Of a stretch of 53,363 bases of DNA, positions 36,027 through 43,470 are shown one piece after another. Source of the DNA: Anaerohalosphaeraceae bacterium (lineage in GTDB: Bacteria > Planctomycetota > Phycisphaerae > Sedimentisphaerales > Anaerohalosphaeraceae); assembly GCA_035378985.1 (NCBI GenBank), contig DAOSUR010000017.1, positions 1 to 53,363 of the forward strand, given 5' to 3'. How positions within the stretch are numbered: the stretch's first letter is position 1; the number at the start of each line of letters is the position of its first letter. The notes under the pieces were generated by a model that saw only the letters and a list, made by a program, of their open reading frames with translations, did no database searches and was not told where the DNA came from. Both the position numbers and the translations under genes were made by a program.

Positions 36027-36129
36027 TAAATAGCATTTAAAAAACGTAGGAAAGTGCTCCGGAGCAAGAAGTTCGTTTGCTCTTTTCAGCACGGGTTCTG
36101 TCACCCCCGCGGCTTGTGCTCCAAAGCTT

Positions 36130-36234
36130 CAGTCGCCAGTTGCCAGTCATCAGTGAGCAGTTATCCTGTGAATTCGTTTGTTTTTTTCGAATCTGTGAAA
36201 TCTGTGTAATCTGTGGTTAATTGTTTCAGATTTC
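36130..36234 (-). repeat. Dispersed repeat element, copy 1
   Basis: A non-coding element of about 105 bases. Read on the minus strand it carries, in order, TTAACCACAGATT, CACAGATTTCACAGATTCG, a poly-A tract, ACGAATTCACAGGATAACTG, and a run of ACTG.. units (ACTGGCAACTGGCGACTG). The same order appears on the plus strand at 53024-53128 and, shorter, at 52683-52774. Confidence 0.85.
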
Positions 36235-36241
36235 GAGATTC

Positions 36242-36265
36242 GGATTTTCCCGTCTGCGCGGGAAT
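36242..36265. repeat. Small inverted repeat of the ATTCCC/GGGAAT type
   Basis: TTTTCCCGTCTGCGCGGGAAT followed by GACAGGGATCTGCGGCGGGG, a palindrome resembling the short dispersed repeats seen in many bacteria (dRS3-like). It directly follows repeat copy 1 and has a counterpart at 52945-52964. Confidence 0.6.
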
Positions 36266-36386
36266 GACAGGGATCTGCGGCGGGGATGACAACGAAGGCG
36301 GGAATGACAGGAACGGCGCTGTATTTTCGCTTTTCTCCTTCGCTGAAAGCTTTGAAGGCCAGGGCGGGGGCTTTCCTCCTTTGCTC

Positions 36387-36428
36387 TTTTTTCGAATCTG
36401 TGAAATCTGCGCAATCTGTGGTTAAAAC
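36387..36428 (-). repeat. Partial copy of the dispersed repeat
   Basis: Only the TTAACCACAGATT...CACAGATTCG arm and A-tract are present, immediately upstream of the recJ stop codon. The long region 35965-36438 contains no gene. Confidence 0.75.
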
Positions 36429-36438
36429 CTCAAGCGGG

Positions 36439-38178
36439 CTATTCAAACTGAATGTCTTCCAGAACAAACTGAAGACTGGTTGAGCCGTTGTAGGTATTGT
36501 ACTGGGGCTGGAAGGCAATGTGAAAGACGTCGGTCTCGAGCAGCTTTTTTTCGAGCGGGCCCATCCCGAATCCGATGCACCGCACGGCCCCGGTCTTGTC
36601 CTGAATCGACAGCTGCAGGTGGTCGTTCTTGGCCCCGCATCGCCGCGGCGGCGCAATCAGCCGCACCCCGCGCGCGGCAAACACCGGCCGCGGATTGCCC
36701 TGCCCAAACGGCTCCAGCGACGCCAGCTCCCGCATAAACTGCCCGGAAATCTCCCGCACGGACGCCTCCGCATCAATCGTCAGGGCCGCCGCGGGTGGCG
36801 CATCCGCACACTGACGGCGGGCATATTCCTCGACAGCCTGGGCAAACGCCGCCACCTTGTCGGCCTGAATGCGAAGGCCCGCCGCCATCTCATGCCCCCC
36901 AAATCGAATCAGATGCTCGCCGCAGGCACACAGGGCCTCATACAGATTAAATCCCTCTATCGACCGTCCGGAACCCTGACCGGTACCGTTCTCCAGATTA
37001 ATCAGGATGGCGGGCTTGCCGAACTCCTCAATCACCCGCGAGGCCACAATCCCGATCACGCCCGGGTGCCAGTTTTCCCCGGCCAGAACAATCGTCCGGC
37101 GGTCCGGATGGTTCAGCCCCGCATCCAGAATCCGCTGACGGACCTGCTTGAAAATGTCGCGCTGGCATTTCTGGCGAAGCTTGTTCTGCTCCTTGAGATA
37201 CTGAGCAATCTGCATCGCCCGGTACTCATTGTCGGTCGTCAGCAGTTCCACGGCCAGCCGGGCATGGCCCATCCGTCCGGCGGCGTTGAGCATCGGGGCC
37301 AGCGTAAAGGCAATGTCATAACTGTCCAGCCCGCGTCCGGCCAGGTCGGCCGCCTCGATGAGGGCGCGGATGCCGCACAGATTTGATTCCTCCAGGGCCT
37401 TCAGACCAAACCCCGCAATCACTCGGTTTTCGCCGCGCAGCTCCACCACGTCAGCAATGGTGCCCAGCCCCGCCAGCGTCGTGGCGTTCAGCAGATACTG
37501 GCGCAGTTCCGGCGGCATCTGCCCGCCGCGCCGGTACGATTCGGCCAGCGCCCAGGCCACCTTAAAAGCAACCATCGCTCCGGCGGCATTTGGATTCGGA
37601 TAATCTGTATCCAGAAGCGGATGAACTATCGCCTGCGCCTCCGGCAGCACAGGGCCTGGCCGGTGGTGGTCCGTAAGAATCACATCCATCCCGAGCTGAC
37701 GGGCCAGCGCAACCTCCTGACAGGCACTGATGCCGCAGTCCACCGTAATCAAAAGCTTCATCCCCGCCTCGGCCAGCTGCCGAACGGCCTCGGCATTCAG
37801 CCCATATCCTTCATCGACGCGATGGGGAATGTAGTAATCCGCCCGGACATTCAGCAGCCGGAACAAATGCCAGAGAATTGCCACGCTGCTGATGCCGTCC
37901 ACATCATAATCCCCATACAGAACAATCGGCTCCTGACGTTCGATAGCCCGGCGGATTCGCTCGACAGCCTCCGTCATTCCCGGAAGACGCGCCGGCTCAA
38001 TCAGGTCCGTCAGCTTCGGCGACAGAAACAACTGGGCCGTTTTCGCATCGGAAATCTGCCGATTCAGAAGCACCTGAGCAAAAAGGGGGGTAATTTTCAG
38101 CTGTTCAGCAAGGGCCTTCGATTGGGCACAGCGAGGGCGAATCTCCCAGATTTTCCGCTGCATCCTTGCCTGAGCCAT
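36439..38178 (-). CDS. recJ: Single-strand-specific exonuclease RecJ
   Basis: 5'-3' exonuclease acting on single-stranded DNA in recombination and mismatch repair. DHH-family motifs in order: GDYDVDG (Asp cluster, about 93-99), TVDCG, LTDHHRPG, and the DHHA1 domain IRFGGHEMAAGLRI; then the C-terminal OB-like domain ending LQFVLEDIQFE. 579 residues, normal for RecJ. A strong promoter lies upstream. Confidence 0.95.
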   Translation of the reverse strand: MAQARMQRKIWEIRPRCAQSKALAEQLKITPLFAQVLLNRQISDAKTAQLFLSPKLTDLIEPARLPGMTEAVERIRRAIERQEPIVLYGDYDVDGISSVAILWHLFRLLNVRADYYIPHRVDEGYGLNAEAVRQLAEAGMKLLITVDCGISACQEVALARQLGMDVILTDHHRPGPVLPEAQAIVHPLLDTDYPNPNAAGAMVAFKVAWALAESYRRGGQMPPELRQYLLNATTLAGLGTIADVVELRGENRVIAGFGLKALEESNLCGIRALIEAADLAGRGLDSYDIAFTLAPMLNAAGRMGHARLAVELLTTDNEYRAMQIAQYLKEQNKLRQKCQRDIFKQVRQRILDAGLNHPDRRTIVLAGENWHPGVIGIVASRVIEEFGKPAILINLENGTGQGSGRSIEGFNLYEALCACGEHLIRFGGHEMAAGLRIQADKVAAFAQAVEEYARRQCADAPPAAALTIDAEASVREISGQFMRELASLEPFGQGNPRPVFAARGVRLIAPPRRCGAKNDHLQLSIQDKTGAVRCIGFGMGPLEKKLLETDVFHIAFQPQYNTYNGSTSLQFVLEDIQFE

Positions 38179-38222
38179 CGAATCAATCCCTCGCTGAATG
38201 ACAATTTACGGTACTTAGGCAA

Positions 38223-38251
38223 ACTATACAATCATAGAAGAGGATTGTCAA
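38223..38251 (-). promoter_or_regulatory. Sigma-70-like promoter of recJ
   Basis: On the minus strand: TTGACA (38246-38251), 17-base spacer, TATAGT (38223-38228), 45 bases before the recJ ATG. Confidence 0.75.
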
Positions 38252-38269
38252 TCAAAGCGGGGCAAAGAA

Positions 38270-39292
38270 TCAGGGGTGCTCGAAGATTTCATCGAGGAGC
38301 GTCTCGGGCTGGGGGGCCGTGCCCTGCGGCCAGTCCTTCACAAACCCGCCGTCCACAAGGGCCACTACATAGGGACTCATAATTGCCCATTTTTGTTTGT
38401 CGCTCAGCCGGCCTTTCAGGCAGAGGGTATCTTCCGGCACCGGGCCGGATTCGCCATAAGGAGGAATCGCCACAAAGGCAATGGTCATCAGCGTCTCACC
38501 CTGCTGGGCCATCTTCTTTGCATACTCATCGTACAGCGGAACCATTTGGGCACAAGTGGGGCAGTCGTGATGATACATCAGAATAACCGCCACGCCGTTT
38601 TTCAGCTGGTCGGCAATGTCAATATACTGAAGCCACGGCCACGGAGTTGCGGCGGGCTGCTCCTTATCGGTTTTGACCGGCTCAGCAGGAGCAGACTGAG
38701 TTTGCGACGGAGGTGTCGGCTCCTCCGAGGGTTCCTGAATCGGGACCGGTTTTACCGGTTTGGAAACAGGGGTCCACTGCTCGGGCTTCTTGAATTCCGG
38801 ATGAAGTGCAACCAGAACCGGCGCGGCTATCGCCATAAACCCGATTGCCGGAACAGCCGTCGCCAGGGCGTGCAGGGGATGAGGCCACGGCGGCGGCAGC
38901 AGTTTTTCCCCTTTCGGACGGAAAATCAGCAGCAGAACAAAAAACGGAATATCAATCAAAGTCAAGGTGTACCAGGGGTTTACGTGAATTCGACCGAAGC
39001 AGCCGCACGATTCCGCCCCTGTCAGGGCCTTCGTGAGCGTTACAAAAATAAAGGCAAAATACACACACGTCGCCGCCAGCCAGGAGGCCTTGCGGAAAAC
39101 TCCGGAAACAATCCACACCCCCAGCGCAAACTCCAGCGGGATTTGAAACAGGAAAAACTCATACGATTCCCAGATGCCGTGTTCCCGCCAGGAAGGAATG
39201 TAAACCGTCAGAACCTCGTGGAATTTTAAAAGCGCCGCTGCGGCCAGCAGCAGGCCTGCCAGGGTCATTACGATTCGATTGCCGAGCTTCAT
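38270..39292 (-). CDS. MauE/DoxX-like membrane protein fused to a thioredoxin-like domain
   Basis: A 340-residue membrane redox protein. The N-terminal part has four or more transmembrane helices with the MauE/DoxX-like motif ESCGCFGRIHVNPWYT (C96, C98), a Pro/Glu-rich linker (about 165-215) follows, and the C-terminal domain resembles thioredoxin with C244-x2-C247 (HHDCPTCAQM). The arrangement suggests relay of reducing or oxidising equivalents across the membrane to periplasmic substrates, in the way DsbD/VKOR-type systems do; direction and partner are unknown. ATG 39292 is taken because the membrane domain begins there; the frame upstream to 39451 has no such character. Confidence 0.82.
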   Translation of the reverse strand: MKLGNRIVMTLAGLLLAAAALLKFHEVLTVYIPSWREHGIWESYEFFLFQIPLEFALGVWIVSGVFRKASWLAATCVYFAFIFVTLTKALTGAESCGCFGRIHVNPWYTLTLIDIPFFVLLLIFRPKGEKLLPPPWPHPLHALATAVPAIGFMAIAAPVLVALHPEFKKPEQWTPVSKPVKPVPIQEPSEEPTPPSQTQSAPAEPVKTDKEQPAATPWPWLQYIDIADQLKNGVAVILMYHHDCPTCAQMVPLYDEYAKKMAQQGETLMTIAFVAIPPYGESGPVPEDTLCLKGRLSDKQKWAIMSPYVVALVDGGFVKDWPQGTAPQPETLLDEIFEHP

Positions 39293-39405
39293 TCGAGCAA
39301 TTATGCCGCTTTTATAGGGCCATTGTCTATAAAAAAGATGCCGATTGCATCCTTTTCTACGGCCGATGGCGGGGGCCGGTTCAGAAGATTCTCCTGTCTT
39401 CTTCG

Positions 39406-39433
39406 TTGACCCGACCTGGCCGCAGGGTATAAT
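39406..39433 (+). promoter_or_regulatory. Promoter of ackA
   Basis: TTGACC (39406-39411), 16-base spacer, TATAAT (39428-39433), 40 bases before the ackA ATG. Confidence 0.75.
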
Positions 39434-39472
39434 CCCGTATTTCGTTTTCAAAGACTATTTGGGGATAAAAGA

Positions 39473-40666
39473 ATGAAAATTCTGGTGATTAACGCCGGCA
39501 GCTCCTCGATTAAGTTTCAGCTGTTTGAGATGCCGGCCGGAACGATTGCGGCCAAGGGAATGGTTGAGCGGATTGGACAGGCGGAGGCACAGCTTCACTA
39601 TTCGGCAAACACCCACCAAATTTGTCGGTCTGTTCAGGCCGCCGACCATCAGCAGGCGATGAAAGTCATCCTCGCAATATTGGCCGATGCACAGGCAGGT
39701 GCGGTAAAAGACGCCGCAGAGATTCAGGCGGTCGGGCACCGCGTTGTACACGGGGGCGAAGAGTTCACCGGTTCGGTAAAAATTAATGACGCCGTGCTCA
39801 AATCCATCGAGCGATTTGCGGATTTGGCGCCGCTGCACAACCCGCCGAACCTGACGGGCATACGAGCCGCCCAGAAGGCCCTGCCGAACGCCGTTCAGGT
39901 TGCCTGTTTTGACACGGCGTTTCATGCCACCATCCCGCAGACGGCCTATCTGTACGGCCTGCCGTATGAGATTTACGAGAAGTACCGTGTGCGGCGGTAC
40001 GGTTTTCACGGAACCAGCCATCGCTATGTCGCCCGCCGGGCGGCGGAGCTGATGGGACGCGACAAATACGCCCTGAACGCCATCACCTGTCATCTGGGCA
40101 ACGGCTGCTCCATTACCGCCGTCAAAAACGGCCGGAGTGTCGATACCTCCATGGGCCTAACTCCGCTGGAAGGCGTCATCATGGGCACCCGCTGCGGAGA
40201 CCTTGACCCGGCAATTGTCTTCTATCTGGCGGACAAGGGCTACACCGTCGCCCAGCTGAACGAGATGTTCAACAAAAAGAGCGGCCTGCTGGGAATTTCC
40301 GGCGTTTCCAATGATATGCGGAATCTGATAGAACAGGCCGCCAAAGGGCACCTGCGGGCCCAGCTGGCGATCGACATCTTCTGCTATCGAATCAAAAAAT
40401 ACATCGGAGCCTATACCGCCGTTCTGGGAACGCTGGATGCCGTGATTTTCACCGGCGGAATCGGAGAGAATAATGCCGCCATTCGCCGGCAGATTTTGTC
40501 CGATCTGCCGCAGCTGGGCATCGAGGTTGATGCAGCCCGCAACGAGGCCCGCGAACCGAAAGAACGGCTCATCAGCACGGACCGCTCGCGCGTAAAGGTC
40601 TATGTGATTGCCACCAATGAAGAAGCGGCGATTGCGGCGGACACCTACCGGCTCGTTCAGTCCTGA
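39473..40666 (+). CDS. ackA: Acetate kinase
   Basis: Interconverts acetate plus ATP and acetyl phosphate plus ADP, giving substrate-level ATP in fermentation. Family signatures INAGSSSIKFQLF at the start, RVVHGGEEF, FDTAFHATIP, YGFHGTSHRYV, HLGNGCS, SMGLTPLEGVIMGTRCGDLDP and FTGGIGENNAAIR. 397 residues, full length. No phosphotransacetylase gene is adjacent. The 3' end overlaps the convergent transporter gene by 10 bases. Confidence 0.97.
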   Translation: MKILVINAGSSSIKFQLFEMPAGTIAAKGMVERIGQAEAQLHYSANTHQICRSVQAADHQQAMKVILAILADAQAGAVKDAAEIQAVGHRVVHGGEEFTGSVKINDAVLKSIERFADLAPLHNPPNLTGIRAAQKALPNAVQVACFDTAFHATIPQTAYLYGLPYEIYEKYRVRRYGFHGTSHRYVARRAAELMGRDKYALNAITCHLGNGCSITAVKNGRSVDTSMGLTPLEGVIMGTRCGDLDPAIVFYLADKGYTVAQLNEMFNKKSGLLGISGVSNDMRNLIEQAAKGHLRAQLAIDIFCYRIKKYIGAYTAVLGTLDAVIFTGGIGENNAAIRRQILSDLPQLGIEVDAARNEAREPKERLISTDRSRVKVYVIATNEEAAIAADTYRLVQS

Positions 40667-41598
40667 GCGCCCAGCGGAGCGGAGGGAACTTGGACCTGCC
40701 GCTGCTTTTGAGCCAGAACAAAACAGAACGAACCGCTGATGAGGATGCATCCGAAGAGCCACTGCAGGGCGGTCAGATGCTCTCCGAACAGAAAGGCCGA
40801 GACAACCAGCACACTAAACGGCCGAAGCAGCAGAAACATCGTGGGAATGCTGGCCCCGATCCGCCGGATAGCTGCATAATAAAGCACATGGCCGATGGCG
40901 ATGCCCGCCAGCGCCGAAATAATCACGTGGCTCCAGCGCAGGGCATCCAGACGCAGGGCATCGGACGGACGGCCCATCACAAAGGCCAGCACGCCCAGCC
41001 CCAGCGCCGTGTAAATCGTGATGACCGAAAAGCTCAGCCGGCTGTCCACGTCGCCCAGCAGGGCCTTGACGGAGACGGTATAGCAGCCCCAGCCGACCGC
41101 CATCAGGGCCGCCAGCAGCGCCCCCAACAGCGTCGCCTTTGCGGAAAACTCCGGATGAAACATCACCACGCCGCACACCCCCGTTATGGACAGGGCCGTG
41201 CCGACCCAAAACGGAATGCTTCGCAGCAGCCGCCGTTCCGCCGGAAACAAAACCATCGAAAACAGCGCCACCCAGAAGACCAGCGTCATCGTCACCAGCG
41301 TCACAAAGCCCGGCGCGGCGTAGTAAAACGCGGCGGCATAGCAGCTCTGACCGGCCACGTTGAAGACAGACGGCACTATCGCCCGAACAAACACCGATTT
41401 CGGCAGGCCGTCCCGAGCGGATGTCCAAAACAGAAACGGAAGCCAGAATAAAAAGGATGTCCCGTAGCGCAAAAAGTTCTGCGTCCACGAGTCGAGTACG
41501 CCGGTCAGCGCCTTGATGTACAGCGGCGCAATCGTCCAGCAGACCATAAAGCCGACACAAAAGAATGCAACAGAGGGCAGACGCAGACGTGTGTTCAT
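40657..41598 (-). CDS. EamA/DMT-family transporter
   Basis: About ten hydrophobic helices in two EamA repeats (residues about 8-140 and 155-295), characteristic of drug/metabolite transporters. GHVLYYAAIRRIGASIPTMF and the end-of-repeat pattern LLRPFSVLVVSAFLFGEHLT support the family. 313 residues. Substrate cannot be predicted. It begins five bases after the stop of the transglutaminase-like gene, so the two share a transcript. Confidence 0.9.
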   Translation of the reverse strand: MNTRLRLPSVAFFCVGFMVCWTIAPLYIKALTGVLDSWTQNFLRYGTSFLFWLPFLFWTSARDGLPKSVFVRAIVPSVFNVAGQSCYAAAFYYAAPGFVTLVTMTLVFWVALFSMVLFPAERRLLRSIPFWVGTALSITGVCGVVMFHPEFSAKATLLGALLAALMAVGWGCYTVSVKALLGDVDSRLSFSVITIYTALGLGVLAFVMGRPSDALRLDALRWSHVIISALAGIAIGHVLYYAAIRRIGASIPTMFLLLRPFSVLVVSAFLFGEHLTALQWLFGCILISGSFCFVLAQKQRQVQVPSAPLGAQD

Positions 41599-41603
41599 CG
41601 GAG

Positions 41604-43322
41604 TCAGTCAGCAAAATACGCGTCGGGTTCCAGACGGATACGTTTGTGCAGGCCCTTGACGGACTCAAACACATAATCCCGGTCGGCACGCAGACAAACC
41701 GTCGGGCCGTCGATGTCCAGCATCATGGTCCGCTGCGGATGACGCTTCCGAAGAATGTTGGCCAGATAAAAGGCCTTTTCGATGCCGTCACCGGTCTTGA
41801 AGTTGGCCACTTCGTCGGGCTGAGCCAGCCGCGGACCGTCATAAATCGACTCATTGGACATCCCACGCAGAAACTCATACACCTGCTCATCCGACCGAGC
41901 TGCCGCCTGTTCAATAGATACCGGCGAGCGCTCCAGAGCCGCCTTGATGTACGGCTCCCAGCGGCAGCGCGTCATATCCCGATAGGCATAAAACGCCAAA
42001 TCGGCTGTCGGGCTCTTGGAGCGAATCGATTCCAGATAGTCAATAATCTGCTCCCGCGAAAAATCCGGCGATATCCGAATCGGCTCGGCGGGCTCATACT
42101 GTTTTTCCGGGGACGGCAGGCGCGGATCGATATGCAAAAACTGCCTTAATTCCTCTACCAGTTTTTCGGCCTCCGGCACAAACGGCGACAAAAACCGCGC
42201 CAGTTTGAACCGGTCGTCCGGATTCTTAATATCGATTTGTTCGGCCTCGATAAAACGGGCCAGCTGCTCGCAGCACAGGCGGCCTTCAATGGGATAGGGG
42301 CTGAAATCCTCCTCTTCGACCTCCTCGAGCAGTTTGTCAAAGGTCGCATCGAGAATCCGATACCGGCTGCCGTGCTCATAGCCGAACAGGACCTCAGATT
42401 TGACGAACATCCGCTCGCCCCGGCGGTGCCGGCAGAACTGGAAATACGGCTGATAGGGCTTCTGCGAGCGGAGAAAATTGGCGAAATTCAGCTGCGTAAG
42501 CGGGGCGTCCAGGTACTCCCGAAGCAGCCGCTGAAGACGCTGATACTGCTGCGGGTCAATCGTGGCCTTGTCATAAAAGCAGTGAATACAGCCGGTTGCG
42601 TGGCCGACGACGGTCACCTGCTCGTTGCGCAGCGCCCGCTGGGCCTTGTTGGAAATCTCCGTACCGTTAAACCACATCGCTTTGGTTACCAGCCGGCGGT
42701 TGTTCGTGATGACCCCGTCCTGAATATCGATAAAGTTCTGCGAATGCAGGGGGGTCAGAATCAGAAAGATATCCTCCAGCGGGATGCCGCAGACGATAAA
42801 GGCCGCCGCGGCATACAGGGCCGACAGGGATACGCACTCGCCGGCGCCGGTCTGGTAGCCCTCCTTGCGGCGGAAGGCGGCCATCGCCTCCACCGTCTCG
42901 GTCTTCCAGTAGGGGATCACGTCGCCGTCGTATTTGTCCAGGCCGAAATGCCGGCGGATATCCACATCAAAATAGTATTTGTCGCCGGTGTAGCCGAACA
43001 GGGCGTTGGAGCGGGCGATATCCTCCGGCGAAATGACATCCTTAAAACGGTTCAGCTCCACATCCTTGCTCGTCAGGCCCCAGGTGTTCAGGTCGAGGTT
43101 GAATTCAAACTCATCCATAATATACTGGCGCAGACGCATCAGCCGCCGCCAGGGATTTTTGTTCCCCAGTTTGACGAAACACTCTTCCTCCCGCCAGCGC
43201 CAAATCAGCGGGCTCATCAGATTCGCCAGCACCAGTGAAACCATCAGCTCCGGATACACAAAACACTCCATATCCGACAGCGTCAGGGCGGAACTGTATT
43301 TTTCAAGCTCTCGAGCGTTCAT
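41604..43322 (-). CDS. Transglutaminase-like protein of unknown function
   Basis: A 572-residue cytosolic-looking protein, no signal peptide. Residues about 158-212 carry a transglutaminase-type triad pattern: C163 (GAGECVSLSALYAA), H193 (LTPLHSQNF), and an Asp/Asn-rich strand (DIQDGVITNNRR), with the GIPLED spacing common in that superfamily. The rest of the protein, rich in Arg/Glu helices, is not recognised. ATG 43322 has AGGG seven bases upstream; a TTG at 43328 is possible. It is coupled to the EamA transporter. Whether it crosslinks, hydrolyses or merely binds is not shown. Confidence 0.68.
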   Translation of the reverse strand: MNARELEKYSSALTLSDMECFVYPELMVSLVLANLMSPLIWRWREEECFVKLGNKNPWRRLMRLRQYIMDEFEFNLDLNTWGLTSKDVELNRFKDVISPEDIARSNALFGYTGDKYYFDVDIRRHFGLDKYDGDVIPYWKTETVEAMAAFRRKEGYQTGAGECVSLSALYAAAAFIVCGIPLEDIFLILTPLHSQNFIDIQDGVITNNRRLVTKAMWFNGTEISNKAQRALRNEQVTVVGHATGCIHCFYDKATIDPQQYQRLQRLLREYLDAPLTQLNFANFLRSQKPYQPYFQFCRHRRGERMFVKSEVLFGYEHGSRYRILDATFDKLLEEVEEEDFSPYPIEGRLCCEQLARFIEAEQIDIKNPDDRFKLARFLSPFVPEAEKLVEELRQFLHIDPRLPSPEKQYEPAEPIRISPDFSREQIIDYLESIRSKSPTADLAFYAYRDMTRCRWEPYIKAALERSPVSIEQAAARSDEQVYEFLRGMSNESIYDGPRLAQPDEVANFKTGDGIEKAFYLANILRKRHPQRTMMLDIDGPTVCLRADRDYVFESVKGLHKRIRLEPDAYFAD

Positions 43323-43470
43323 CTTCAACCCTATTCCCTGTAATTCCCTTATTGTATCCCCGCAGAAGCCCTACAGCAAGGACCCAAAGAGATTCTTTCT
43401 TGCCTTGACGGGATTTGCCGGTATAGTATGGACCCGTCGGCAGTCAGGATATTTTGATAAGGAGAATCCG

